Positions 33,305 through 45,479 of a stretch of 64,000 bases of DNA are shown here, in pieces. The first letter of the stretch is position 1, and each line of letters starts with the position of its first letter. The position numbers and the translations under genes were made by a program. This DNA comes from Tetraselmis striata (Eukaryota > Chlorophyta > Chlorodendrophyceae > Chlorodendrales > Chlorodendraceae). Where the stretch lies: assembly GCA_006384855.1 (NCBI GenBank), contig VCJN01003491.1, forward strand, positions 149,336 through 213,335, given 5' to 3'. Below the pieces are notes generated by a model. It saw only the letters and a program-made list of their open reading frames with translations. It made no database searches and was not told where the DNA came from.

Positions 33305-35520
33305 TTTTTTTTTTTCGCCCCCGGGACAGGACTGGCACCAGTGAAACCCTTGCAGCGTCTCTACGACGGCCGTTTAGGCAGCAATCCAGTTACGGAAAGC
33401 CCTGGGTAGGCGACGCTCCGTTATAGTCATCAAGGAAATTGCCGAAGCATTTCGCAAGACTAATTGGAGGCCAGTGACGGAATTTCCAACACTGTTGGAT
33501 CACCGTCTAAAACACTGCCATCAAAATACCCGGCACTGACCACGAAAGGTCCGCCCTACCCGTTTGGGCGTCGGCCCATTCGAGTAATGCGAGTTGGGGC
33601 AAGCCCCAACCCGCGGAGCAAAGCATTTCGGGAGTGCGATACATGTGCAACAAAAAAGGCAATGTGAGGGAGGGCCCGACGCCATAGCTGGAAAAATTTC
33701 CCATTCCCAGTAAAATCCAGGGCGCCGTGAAGGGAGGGGGGGACCCCGCCCAAAATAAAGGCAGTTAAGTCCTCAGGTGTTGACGCACTAACCTGACTAC
33801 TAATAAAATCCCTGAACTCCGGAACTAACAACCCAAAATTATGACGGTGATACCCCCACCGCGGGCACTCCACCAACATATGTTCGATAGTCTCAGATTC
33901 ACCTCCGCCACATGCAGGGCAGTGTTCAAGGAACCGCTCAGGCATGGCATGAATCCGGGCCAATCGGCGGGCAGTGGGAAATACTCGGGTGCGTAATTGT
34001 ATCATAATGTGCGACCCGGCCACAACCCCCGCGGGGACACCCACACCGTACTGTGGCAACGGGTTTGACGCATAGGACGCCTGGACATATATACCCCAGG
34101 TGTTATTGCGTGCTAACGATACCGACGATTCGTAACGCGCCCACACCGATGCCTTTACTAGTTTAGCGGCATCGCGCGCGGCTAGTGACCTCCACTCAAG
34201 TGGAAGGTGCGCCCCCTCAGCTAGCCCTACGTTCGCCCTAGCTAGTCGATCTAACCACCGCACAGTCCCCGACGTCCACGTGTTAGGGCGCGCCCGACTT
34301 GGCTGATCTACTAAATGGGTTATACATGTATTCAAGTCGGATGCTTTAAGGAACGCCCGAGCCCGTGCCGCAGCGGCCGTAGCCTCTATGGGCGCAATAT
34401 CCAATTCCCGCATCATCGGTGCAGTGGCTACCCCAGGGGAGTTTTTACCTACCCCAATGAGGCAACGCAAGCACTGATTGAGTACAGTTTGTAATTTATT
34501 TGCGCCGCTAGTTCTATCCATGCCCCATACTTCACACCCATAAGTTAAAACCGGCAGTACACAGGTTTTAAAAACCGACACACGCACATTCATAGGGATT
34601 ATGTCCCGTCCACCGACTAATACCGAATCGAGCGCCTCAATAGCGCGTTTACCCTTCTTAACCCGGTCGTCTACTATGTGTTGCATACCTAAATCCGACT
34701 TAATGACCGTACCCAAGTACCTATATTCATTTACAACCGGTACCCGTTCCCCCCCAAGCTGCCATCGGGCAGCTTGTTCGCGTAACGCGGTCTCGTCGGA
34801 ATATCGGCCTAATGCCATCACCCCACACTTAAGTACCCCAAACCCCATAAAATGATCCTCCGCCCACTGCGAGAAGTGGGCGAACATGGCATGCAGGTTA
34901 TCGAACGAGCCTGTGATACCAACAGCGTCGTCCGCGTATAACTGACCTGGCACCCTTAGTGGTTGCCTTGCTGCTAATGTGTCAGTGCACCCTGGTACAT
35001 CACATCCTAGATGTTCTACCCCATCGAATATATCGTTAATAAATATGTTAAATAGGATGGGGGAAGCGGGGCATCCCTGTCGGAGGCCACGCTCTATGGG
35101 TATGGGGTCTGATAGTGTTCCCGGGGCCACCCCTGTCTTGACCCGTACCATACTATCCATGTATAAAGTTTTAATGAAGGTAAGCATATGACCCGCAACT
35201 CCTATGGCTTGTAGTTTTAGGAATAAAAGCTCATGAGGTACGGTGTCATATGCCTTCCTAAAGTCAATAAAACCCGCGTACGTGGGTAGACCTGCCGCTT
35301 GGCGACGAGCCGCGATATCGAACAAGCTGGCGACTTGCATGGGGCCCTCCTCATTCCGCATAAAACCCGCTTGCCAACGGCGGATTATCCCTTTAGCTTG
35401 GCAGACGTCTTGCAAGCGTTGGGAAATGATGGTCACAAGGAGTTTCATAGCGGCACCCATAATCGAAATACCCCTATAATTGTCCATAACGGTCGCGTCG
35501 CCTTTCTTGTATGTGGACAT
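33305..35520 (-). mobile_element. 5'-truncated LINE (non-LTR retrotransposon)
   Basis: A minus-strand element whose 3' end is a run of T at about 33305-33315 on the plus strand (a poly(A) tail). It has about 240 bases of 3' untranslated sequence, one long ORF and an abrupt 5' end inside the reverse transcriptase near 35520. The missing apurinic endonuclease and ORF1 indicate 5' truncation on insertion. Confidence 0.8.
33556..35520 (-). CDS. LINE reverse transcriptase, N-terminally truncated
   Basis: 654 residues with no internal stops. It opens in the first reverse-transcriptase motifs (YKKGD, NYRGISIM). Then come FIDFRKAYDTVPHELL, RGLRQGCPASPILFNIFIND and the catalytic QLYADDAVG. YRYLGTVI follows in the thumb region, and a C-terminal zinc-knuckle-like CPACGGGESETIEHMLVECP closes the ORF. 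An in-frame TAA lies just upstream of the first ATG. The uninterrupted frame suggests fairly recent insertion despite the truncation. It resembles the zf-RVT-containing LINEs common in algae and plants. Confidence 0.85.
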   Translation of the reverse strand: MSTYKKGDATVMDNYRGISIMGAAMKLLVTIISQRLQDVCQAKGIIRRWQAGFMRNEEGPMQVASLFDIAARRQAAGLPTYAGFIDFRKAYDTVPHELLFLKLQAIGVAGHMLTFIKTLYMDSMVRVKTGVAPGTLSDPIPIERGLRQGCPASPILFNIFINDIFDGVEHLGCDVPGCTDTLAARQPLRVPGQLYADDAVGITGSFDNLHAMFAHFSQWAEDHFMGFGVLKCGVMALGRYSDETALREQAARWQLGGERVPVVNEYRYLGTVIKSDLGMQHIVDDRVKKGKRAIEALDSVLVGGRDIIPMNVRVSVFKTCVLPVLTYGCEVWGMDRTSGANKLQTVLNQCLRCLIGVGKNSPGVATAPMMRELDIAPIEATAAAARARAFLKASDLNTCITHLVDQPSRARPNTWTSGTVRWLDRLARANVGLAEGAHLPLEWRSLAARDAAKLVKASVWARYESSVSLARNNTWGIYVQASYASNPLPQYGVGVPAGVVAGSHIMIQLRTRVFPTARRLARIHAMPERFLEHCPACGGGESETIEHMLVECPRWGYHRHNFGLLVPEFRDFISSQVSASTPEDLTAFILGGVPPSLHGALDFTGNGKFFQLWRRALPHIAFFVAHVSHSRNALLRGLGLAPTRITRMGRRPNG

Positions 35521-37544
35521 AATAAATATTTAACACGCTTGGATACGTTTCGGTACGTTCCTTTCGGGTAGTAGTGCGCTTAAAATGATCATGTGGGTGA
35601 CGATTGGTAACGAACAGCCGCGCCGGGACAGAAGCGATAATCGCCGTTTCGGCTTTTAACTTGCTTCAAGCTCGTCGCCGACGAACTCGTCGCGCTACCA
35701 GTGCACGCGCGGTACCGAACGGCTAGTCGGTGTACCCGTGTGAATTACAAAAAGGGCAGTTCCTCAGAAATAGATAGGGCTGTACCCGTACCGCGTGGGA
35801 CACGGATTTGAATAGTTTGCTTCTGGGCTTTTTGGCGCTGTTCGAATAAAAAACTCGTAGTTCATTACGTTTGACGCCTAATGTCGGAACATCATGATGC
35901 GGAACGTATGCAAACCAGCAGTATCGTGTACTGGCGAGCACGAGTACCCGTACGCGCGATCAACCAATCCGCGCACAACAGCAGAGCGCGGCTGCTCTGC
36001 GTTCAGCTTAATCACTGAAATTATTCATGGACGCCATATAGCGATCACTCCTCTACAGGACTTGGCTGGCGCTCGATAAGAAAAGCCGGACCTGGCATGC
36101 AACTACTCCACCGACGAGAACTTCTGGTGTTGTGCCATCACCTGCTCGGCTGCACGGACGGGCCTGACGGATGAGTGCCGACGGCGGCAGCCTATCGGCA
36201 TACTTATTCTCCTAAGTGCTGGGTCAGCGAAAGCTCGAACCTCTCAAATCTTCTGGGCTTCGCAAGTACTGCCATGGGCTGGAGGCAGCACCGGCTGCGG
36301 CAGGCACAGACTTCGGCGAAAACAACGTCGGCAGAGCCGATTCTCCGCGGTATGTACTCCTTGGGTTTCGCAAAGAACTACTCACAGAAGACGATTGAAG
36401 AACGGCGGCCCGACAGCTTAGTGACGGTCCGACATGCTCCTGAACCGTCCCAAGCACGCTCCTCCGAGGTGGTGTCAGGCGCGCTGGAGGGCAAGGCCGA
36501 TCCGCAGTTTCGGGTTGTTATCAAGACCGTGAGGTTCCTCCGCACAGGTATAGGTTTGCTGAGACGACGCACACAATAATTCGCCACTTACCTTGCTTGA
36601 TATGGGTGGCTCTTCACAGTGCAGTCGTCTATTAACCCTGCGCAACTCGCTGCACTACATTTTACTAGTTAGTGACAATATATATCATATCAATTTGTTC
36701 GCTTTGCCACCGCTGATTTAATGGTTATTGCGATTCTACATCCCCTCGCAAGTGTTAGCGACTGATATAGAGTACAACACGAGTCGCTTTGACCTCGGAG
36801 CCACTAGCGGTGATCTGCAGTCGTTGCAACCCGACTTGCCGTCATGAGTGCGTGCGGGCAACTAAACCCGGAAATTCAATCGAATACGACAACCACCCCG
36901 CGTCGCATCTATTGTCGCAGCCAGGTGATGAAATCGCATGTTTGCAGTCGGCTAGCTAGTACGGCGTGGCGCAGCGTGAACAGCATTTCGAATTTCGAAT
37001 GTTCTCGTCGTCGATGGGCTGCCGTATCCGATCCGCTGCGTTTGCGAGGGGCAGGAAATACGTCAATGGTATGCGATTATTGTTTCTTTTTGATACGCAA
37101 CGAAAAAAACGCAGACCATCTCCGTATTTGCTGCTCATAGTATAAGGTACATACCTTCTCCACTGCTCGGTGGAGAGGGTGTCTCTTCTCCAAGAGGTCC
37201 CGGGTTCGATTCTGGGTTGATGCAGTGTAGGCAATATCGGCCTGGCGTGTCCTGGGTTTACACGGTTGATGCATAATTAGGCCTTCGGGGTTCGAATGAA
37301 GCAGTATAGTTTAAGGGCTATGCCAGACCTACAAGTGCAGCTGGCGCCCGAGTTCAAGTGCTGGGGTGGCTTCGGCTGGTGACCGGGGGCGAACTTTACT
37401 TTACTTATCACCGTTGTACAGTAGCGTCTACAACAAGAACCTTTGATGATATCCGCAGCCCCGCACTATTGACGACGATTTCACTAAACTGGACTGATTA
37501 CTCGTGAGACTGATACCCCTGACTCGGGCCTGTGCGGCGGTGAT
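35521..37544. other. Intergenic stretch upstream of the formin/kinase gene
   Basis: Open frames at 36175-36579 and 36844-37140 (plus) have no recognised motif. Upstream exons of the next gene could lie here because its first visible exon starts inside a RhoGAP-like fold. A tRNA-like block at 37150-37310 is listed separately. Confidence 0.4.
37150..37310 (+). repeat. tRNA-like block, possible SINE head
   Basis: GCTCGGTGGAGAGG and, 30 bases later, GGGTTCGATTC resemble internal RNA polymerase III promoter boxes A and B. A second GGGTTCGAATG follows about 85 bases downstream. The T-arm pairs with one mismatch, but I find no acceptor stem, so this is not a functional tRNA gene. Confidence 0.35.
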
Positions 37545-37868
37545 ATGGCAGTGAACTTCCGCGCGACGCCTGGCCTATTCCTGCAGCAAGCTCCGATACA
37601 CAAGGTAGACCGGATGATGGAGCTTCTCCGGAAAGATAACGACAGTCTACCAAGTAAGTCCGATGCATTCAGCGCACCATGTCAACAGAATAACCTCCTT
37701 ATACCTTGGCACTGCAGCATCGCCTCCTTCTCATGTGTCGGCGATTTAGCATGGTGTGATTCAACAAGTATGATATGCTTTGTACTGTCAAAGCACACTA
37801 GGGTTGCTTTGCTCATCTGGCGTGATTCACATATGTCTCACACATTCCATCGCATCCCCCCCCCCCTC

Positions 37869-37902
<34 letters not shown>

Positions 37903-40900
37903 CACAGTGGTTCAATTTGAACTTTCTATAGAACCTGTGTAGACGTTGTCAAAACTGACTACTGAAAAAAATGCAGTTTAGGTAGATGTGGTGGGCGGCG
38001 TCAATATCCCACAACTATCCCTTAACAATATACCTTAACAATATCCCTCAACACGAAGATCAGCTTGGGACATGCCTACTAGGCAGCAGTGTTGTGGGAC
38101 TTGTTACAATCAAGTATGGCTTGTGTCCATGGATGCGGATTGAGTGAGTCATGCGCTCTGACCGCTGCAGAGAGAGGAGCCTGTCCATACACAGTTGCGG
38201 GCGCTCTCGTGGCGGCGCTACACGATCTGAAGAAACCTCTTATGTATGCCGACGCAAAGCGGCTGGGCTCCCACCCGGAGGCGGTCCTTGACTTCGTCTC
38301 GGATCTCGTGCTCACCCCCGAGCCGAGGAAAACGGGCTTTGTGCTGGCCAACCTGTCTATTGTCCTCTACGCCTTGTGCCAACCGCGTGAAGCAGGGGGG
38401 GCCGGCATGCAGCCATCCATGTTGGCGCTGGCGCTTACCCCTGCTGTGTTTCAGCTGTACTCTGACAGTGGTACCCCAGGTAAGCAGTACGGCCGTGACT
38501 CAAGCAATCCCCTTGCGCTCTGCAGCCGCTTTGTTCTACAGTACCATCAGCTGAATGGGTTCCTCACAGTAGGCATGTGCATGTGCTTGCCTGCCTGAAA
38601 CCCCGCCAGCATCCAAGAGCTACCACGCGGAGGCGCAGAAGATGATGGAGGCATTCATCATGAAATGTGGCCAGTTCTTCTACAGCAGAGAGTATCCTGA
38701 GAAGGCGCGAAGCACTTGGGTCGTGTTCGATCAGTCTACTACTGAGTCGCATCAGCCCGTTGCTGCTGCCACCGATGCTGGCGCTGCTTCGGAGCCCATC
38801 AAGGATGTCCGGGTGGAGACCAACTGGAAGATTGCGTCAACGCAGCGGCGGGCCGCCGCTCAGAACCAGGCAGTGGCACTTACCGCCGCTCCCAAGGGAA
38901 AGCGATTGCAGCTGCCATCGTATGTCCATGCTGGATTTCCCGTGAACCTTTGCCCACACTTCTGCTTCATTTTGCACAACTAGAGACCCTTCGACGGCAC
39001 GTACATGAGGTGAATGCGTGCTTCTGTTTGTTCCATTATCTCGCGCCAGACGGAGCTCGGCGTTGGCAAGTCAGGCGGCCAAAGTGGTGCCAGAAGCGCA
39101 GAACCGCTGCATCCCTACTATGTACCGTGTTGAGCTTCCGCCAGCGAATAATTCACAGGTGATGGCCGCATCCGCTCCGTCCATCTGCAAACCGCTGATA
39201 ATCGGAGGCGCTAATATGGGCGCCAATCTCCATCATGTCGTCAAGACTGACCATGTGGCTGCCGCGGCGCGCACCTCCTGAAGTCGCTCGCCGCATCCCC
39301 GTGCTCTCAGCAGGACCCGGCTTCCGATGAGCAGAGCTTTCCGGATGAAGGCGCTTGGTGGAGCACTGAAGGGGTGACAGGCGCTGCTTCCGACGAGCCT
39401 TGTGCTGAGACACACAGAAGCGCCAAGGTGATACCCTGCCTTGACCTGTAGCCCGGTCACAGCCTGCCTTGCTGAATTAAACTCAAGGTGCGTTTGTTAG
39501 GCCTGTCTGCACCCGACCCTCTGGTTCTGAAAACATGCTGATGCCCCTTCAGGTATCTCGACCAACCTGCAAAGATGGTGCGAAGGTTCGCCTGATTGAC
39601 AGTCATCGGGCAGATGCAATCAGCGCCGAGCTGTACGGCATGCGCCACCTTCGGATGAGTGAACTGCGCGCCGCGCTCATCGCCATGGACTTCACCAAGC
39701 TGGAGGTATGGAATTCCATCCTCAGCCGAACTGTGGTCCATGCTCTGTGGTTGAGTATAGGGCGGCTGAGGTTCTCATGCCCTGGCCGCAGACAGAAGGT
39801 CAGTGTGCGTGCTGATTCCCGTCCCGCGTGTGTGGATGTATGTGTTTGGTTGTGTTTGCAGAAAGAAGACCTCTTGAGCGTGTGGCGCACACTGCCCAAC
39901 AGCAGCGAGCGCGGACATGTCAACAACTACCTCAAGGGAGAGCATCCCAAGTACATGGTAGGCCTGGCACGTGCACACTTATTGTACCTGATAGGGAGTA
40001 CACCTGTCTGCTGTGTGCCTGAGTTGGAGCGTGGGTATGGCCTTGTGTATGCTCCTAGCTAGCCCGATGCGGATGGGACGGAATGATTTCCCAGGGAAAC
40101 ACCAACTTAATGGGAGGGTGAAAAAGGTATATCCATGAGGTACATAAACCATATGTCCATGAGGTCATACGGTTTGATATGTCGTCCATATGGGATACTG
40201 TTGGGGTTTTTAGATACCTGATAGTGGACATCTGTATGTGTTGTATGCTATTAATTCTTCGCGAATTATGATGCGCTGAACGAGATTCAAAGTCACGTGG
40301 TTTTACAAATTTGTGCAAAGCATCTGCATACATGCCATTATACTGAGTAAACTATTTGGAGTAGCATGGCAATAGATGTCTTGTCGGCATGTTTTAACTT
40401 TGACTCGCAATGCAGGGGATGAGCGACCCCTCGGTGCTTGGCGCCGTGGAGGTATACTTCATGCATCTCATGGACATTCCGCGGCTGAAGTCCCGCGTGG
40501 GGGCATGCCTCATCGGCGCGTCGGTGACGCCCCACCTGAAGGCCAAGCTGACGGAGCGCATGGACATCCTGCGCTCCGCGTGTGAGGAGCTCACCTACTG
40601 TCAAGATTTCCATGATCTGCTCGACGCGTTGCTGTCCTTGTCGGGCAGCTGCCAGGAGGAGGATGCTGAAGGCGGCGGGGAGGTGCTCAAGGGCGATAAT
40701 CAGCCCGCTGAAAAAGAGGCTGACCTGTTCGCCATTCTCCAGGCGATGGAGGCCAAGGTGATGCCAGGACTGTTGCCAAGCTTCGCGATGTCTCCGTGCA
40801 CCCTGATTGCTCTCAACCTATAGACGACGGACAAATGCTCCGCATATGCGTGGTGTGCCTTGCTTTAGTTACGCTGCAGCAGCAATTCATTAGGCTGTTC

Positions 40901-43205
40901 AGTCGCCCTCTGCTGACGTGTGCACTGTGATCGCGCAGGATGCAAACGATCCAGACGCAAGCATGCTCCGTGATGTCATCCGTGAGATGAAAGCGAGCAG
41001 CAACGGCGGGACCTCGGTCCCACTGCTGCACCAGATGCCGCACCTTGAGCAAGCCTCCCAGTTGCAGGTGGGCGGCAGCCATGACTGTGAGGTGCAGCCG
41101 GGACAGTGCGGCATGCACTCCCGGCGCGGCACTGACAACCTGACGCCACCTTGCCCTGCCTGGTGTCCGGCTCGTAGGTCAAGGGGTTTCGCGAAATTCT
41201 GGATAAGATATCCAGCGGGCTTAAGACCGTAAAGGAGGAGATTGTGGCGGTGAGTTTACCCACAGCATGGCGGCGTGCCACGTAGGTCTCACTCATGAAG
41301 ACATGATGATGATCATCATGAGTATTATCATATTAACATTGTACTGTTATCATATACGTATTTTTGATGATAATTGATAACAAGTTCGTTTGAAGCATTG
41401 TATTATTGAGCACTTGAGTCATTATCGCCATCATCATTAATATACTATTGATGATAATAAATAACATGATTACTACAAGATTGTATTATCATTATATTTG
41501 AGACGTTATCATACATCGGGGGAAATGACACCAGCGTCCCCAAATTGCAGGCGACTTTTGATGAGGCACAAAAGATGATATCCCCTCAAGTGATGATCAA
41601 CTTCCTCGAGAGAGAGTCTGCGGAGCTCAAGGTGCGACGCAGGCCATGAAGGGTGCCGCTTACGTTATTAGCAGAGTTGAGTGGGCTCGCCTTCTTCCAT
41701 GCGTAGATTGCATTACATGGAGCACGCGTAGCTGCTCGCCTTCCCTCTGCCCTCAGCTCATATATCGCTCCAAAGTCGGAGCATTGACTGACTGATTGGG
41801 ATTATCCCATCACACGCATCGGCCGCATTATGAAGTTGCGCGACAACTGCATAGCAATATTGAATGGCCACCCACCCAAGGAAGAAGATACTATCTATTT
41901 GCCCAGGAAGGTTCCCTGAAGTTCCGAAACCACCAAGTGCCACAATCTGGATCTGCATTATTATCAATGACCCTCGATGTCTTCTTCAAAGCGGCACCAC
42001 AGCCCTCACGCGGAAGGGGCTGAGAGATGACTGGGCGCCTGTCAAGCAGGGGCTGCAAGCGGCGAGCGAGGGCGTGGCCGCAGAGCTGCAGCGGCTGGCG
42101 GTGCGCTACGGCGAGCAGTGCGCCGGATGTGACCCCACTTTGCTGCTCTCTTCCGTGTTTCGTCTCGCCAACACCTTTGACAAGGCCCTGGCAGAGGAGG
42201 ACGCCGCCAACAAGCCTGAGGAACATCAGCCGACGGTCGATGAGGTGGCCACCCTCCCAAGGAGGAAGCCCGCGAGCCAGCGACTGACGAAGAGCTCGCC
42301 GGCAATGCTGGGGGTGTCGGCCGGCGGACACAGCTGCGGTGAAGCAAGCGGCGTCCTGAGCCCTCTGTCCTCGGGCGATGAGAGCTACTTCAACCCGCTG
42401 TTTCAGACGGAGGACGCTCAGGAGGACAAGGCCAGCCATCACAGCAGCCCGGCCCTGCTCCACCGTCCCCGACCCCTGAGCCGCGTGGCGACACACCAGG
42501 TGGGTCCTGCCAATATATTGAGAAGATAGGTGCGGGCGGCCGAGTATACGTCGTATATCGCGGCAGTGTCGTGTTGACTGTTGGTGACGGCGATCGACAG
42601 TATTTAAATGGGAAATGTCGGATGCTCCGAATTTCATCAGTCGAATCTGATTGCCCTCGACTGATGGAAGCGGTGCGACACGGGTGGCGCAGGATAATCA
42701 GACGAGCACTGATGATGAGAACGCAGCCGGCGAGGAGGAAGCCATCGAGGCACTTGACTGTGGCCCTCAGCTGGCAGACGAGCCACCGCATCAGGTGGCG
42801 ACAAGCGGCTTGCGTCATATCAGCGCCGAGGAGCTGGACGCTATTCTTGACGACGGGGCCAGCAGGCAGCATCCGCTTGGGAGCGGGGGCTTCGGCACCG
42901 TCTTCCGCGGCATGATGGACCAGGCGCCCGTGGCGGTGAAGCTGCTGGACCCCGGTAGCCTTCAGGGGCGCCGGGAGTACCACGCCGAGGTGGAGCTGCT
43001 GGCGGAACTGCGCCACCGCAACATCGTGACCATCTACGCCGCGTGCGACGCCCGGGCGGGTGTGGTTATGGAACTCATGGAAGGTCAGTGGCGCCCACTA
43101 TCCCTTTCAATCACCTCGTCATGGAGGCACTGCCCTCGGAAGCGTTCACAATCCCTCTGGATTTCGTTTTGAGTCAAACACGCACGAACGCACGCACACG
43201 CACAC

Positions 43206-43239
<34 letters not shown>

Positions 43240-45479
43240 GCACACACACACACACACACATACACCGTACACGTGCAGTATGTACATACAACTTCAGGCA
43301 TATAGAACTGATCTAATATTTTCGACAACAGCCGCATCGCGATGTTGACACGGGCGGTTGATATTCCCGTCGCAACATCGTTGAACAATGTTGGCGAGGG
43401 CCACTAGTCGGCCACAAGTTGGTGGTGCCAGCGCGGCAATCGTCAAGCTGGTCGATTCGTCAGCGGCCTTTGACCCGTGCGAGTCGGCGATGTCTTGTCT
43501 AGATTGTCGACGATATAATACTGGCGTTGAGGTATTCATCGAGTCTGCGACTCGATCCGAGTAGCTCAACGTGCTGAACGAGTTGTATGGTCGGAACCGG
43601 GAGTAAAGCTTCACACCAATAAGTATCAATGTTGTGGCTATAATGTATGCACATTTCAAGAGTGGGTTGCCTGGACATGGATGAGCCGTAGGTCTGATTC
43701 TGGCGGTCCCCGGGGCGAATCCATCAATTTGCTGCCTTGGTCGTGGGCGCTGACACTGACCCTTGGCTCGACCGCGCTGCTCCCTCCAGGAGGATCTCTG
43801 GAGGACCGCCTGATGAAGGGCGATATGCCATGGCAAGCGCGGTTGCGCGCTCTGTACGAAGCCTGCGTGGGCCTGCACGTGCTGCACAACCAGGCGCCGC
43901 CTATCCTGCACCGCGACTTTAAGCCATCCAACATTCTGCTGGCCAAGGACGGCGCCGCCAAGCTGGCAGACGTCGGGCTCGCGAAGAAGCTGGCGCCCGG
44001 CGGCTCCCGCCTTATCACGCACTCGACGCTGGTGGGGAGCCTGGGCTTTGTGGATGAACACTACCGCCGGACAGGGGAGTACCGCCCCGCCAGCGACGTC
44101 TACGCCGTCGGGGTGTCCATCCTGATGGCGCTCCTGGGCCGCACGTGAGCGCCCCTCCCAGCCTCGTCCCACTTGATCGGAGCTTTGACAGTTAGCTGAG
44201 TTTGGCTGCGCACCGAATTGTGAAGGGTCAGAATAATTAGTCATTGCATTTTAGAAAATATGGATGGGTGCAGATGCACCCAACATATCAACTATCCGAT
44301 TGCTTATATAAACCTGCAGCTCAAATGGTGATGATCCATGTGAGATTACTCTATCGATGCATCGGCCCTGGTGTTTCGTGCTAAGCCGACGCGTCCCCAC
44401 CACACCCTGAGCGCAGGGACCCCTCCGGCATTGTTGAGGAAGTCCGGGAGGCCATGCTGGACGGCATCGAGATGGAGCTGCTGGATGGTCGGCCCGCCGC
44501 TGGGGAGTGGGACCTGAACCAGGCCAAGGTCGCCATGCGTCTGGCGCTGGCGTGCGTCCAGTTTACGCAGGGCCGCCGGTGAGTTGCCACCGCAGTCAAA
44601 TGAGAAATGAGTGTATCCCCTCCCCGCCGCCCCTGACACCCGTATTAACAACGATCCCACAATGCTCCTATGAAGGCCAACTCTGGAGGCGGTAGTGAAG
44701 GAGTTGGAGGTGTTCCAGTACGTTGCGCCCCAAGTCAAACCCGCCAAGCGCCCTGCGCAAGTTGTAGACGAGCTGTTGGTGTGCCCTCTAAGCGGCTCCG
44801 TGATGACCGACCCCTGCATGGCGGAGGACGGCTACACCTACGAGCGCGAGCGCATCCAGACGCACCTCGCCGTCCACGCCACCTCGCCCGTCACCAACGA
44901 TGCCATGGGCCCCACCCTCCTCCCCAACCAGATGCTCCGGAGGCTGATCGCAGACCGGTAGGCAGCACACCCTCGCTCGACCCCACAAAACATCATCATT
45001 AGTTGACCGCAGCTCCCGCAGCCTGATCGGCAGTCAATTGCATCTCCACTTCGATTGTCAGTAGTCGAATTGCAACTACAACTTGTGGTGGTCAAAGGTC
45101 AGTCAACGGGCGGTAGTCAACATTGTTATCTGGCAGTCGGTCGGTAAGCGGCGGGCAGGCAGCCATTATTTGGTTTACTCCGCCACCAAATGGTTCATAG
45201 CCACAAGATGGTGAGCGGCATCCACTGAAGATCGCAACTTTCCCTACCCCCACCCCCCCCCTTCGCCTTCCACACCCGTTCGGCGTGGTCAGAGCGCTTG
45301 TGGCGAAGACATCCAGCTCTCCAAGCAAGCCAAGCAGAGCGCCCGGCATGGCCCAACGTGCACCAAGGGCCGCCGGCAAAGGGGACACCGAGAGTGGTGC
45401 CAGCAGCATCAGCAGCTTTCTAGAGCAGCAGGAGCAGCCCCGCTCTGAGAACTTGGCGGCCGCAGAGTGCAACATCTGA
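37545..45479 (+). CDS. RhoGAP-like / formin FH2 / protein kinase / U-box fusion protein
   Basis: Sixteen exons: 37545-37653, 38171-38479, 38610-38919, 39050-39158, 39553-39705, 39862-39957, 40416-40757, 40939-41067, 41178-41249, 41551-41631, ~41990-42499, 42693-43083, 43790-44144, 44417-44578, 44676-44957 and 45317-45479. Reading phases agree at every junction except the ~41990 one, which I could not resolve. Exons 1-2 look like RhoGAP (TPGLFLQQAP, CPYTVAGALVAALHDLKKPL), with the arginine finger replaced. Exons 5-11 form FH2 (RLIDSHRADAISAEL, SVWRTLPN, VEVYFMHLMDIPRLKSRV, FHDLLDALL, ILDKISSGLKTVKEEI), which nucleates actin. Exons 12-15 form a kinase (GSGGFG, VAVK, HRDFKPSN, ADVGLAK, SDVYAVG) and a U-box (LVCPLSGSVMTDPCMAEDGY, LLPNQMLRRLI), as in plant PUB kinases. 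The terminal exon adds a low-complexity tail. The fusion is inferred from splice phases and the missing kinase start. The first exon may not be the true start. Confidence 0.75.
37868..37906. repeat. (CA)n microsatellite in intron 1
   Basis: A nearly pure CA run, preceded by a C run, lies between the first two exons of the formin/kinase gene. Confidence 0.8.
41290..41520. repeat. AT-rich block with repeated ATCAT/ATGAT motifs
   Basis: This intronic block between two FH2 exons is far more AT-rich than its surroundings. It is dense in TATCAT, ATGATAAT and CATCAT words on both strands, giving much local self-complementarity. No coding content. Confidence 0.6.
43187..43265. repeat. (CA)n/(CG)n microsatellite in the kinase intron
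   Basis: An alternating purine-pyrimidine tract of CACACG, CGCGCG and CACACA words, between kinase exons 42693-43083 and 43790-44144. Such sequence can adopt Z-DNA. Confidence 0.8.

Noticed and set aside
36175..36579. 134-codon plus-strand ORF as a host gene
   Set aside because: No recognised domain, no splice-supported neighbours, and comparable open frames on the opposite strand.
37150..37223. Functional tRNA gene
   Set aside because: The T-arm has a mismatch and no acceptor stem or clean anticodon arm can be folded.
42500..42529. Formin ending at the TAG after VGPANILRR
   Set aside because: The reading runs over a good GTGGGT donor into an intron with a matching-phase acceptor. The downstream kinase exon needs an upstream coding exon. 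Not formally excluded, so it is kept as the alternative to the fusion.
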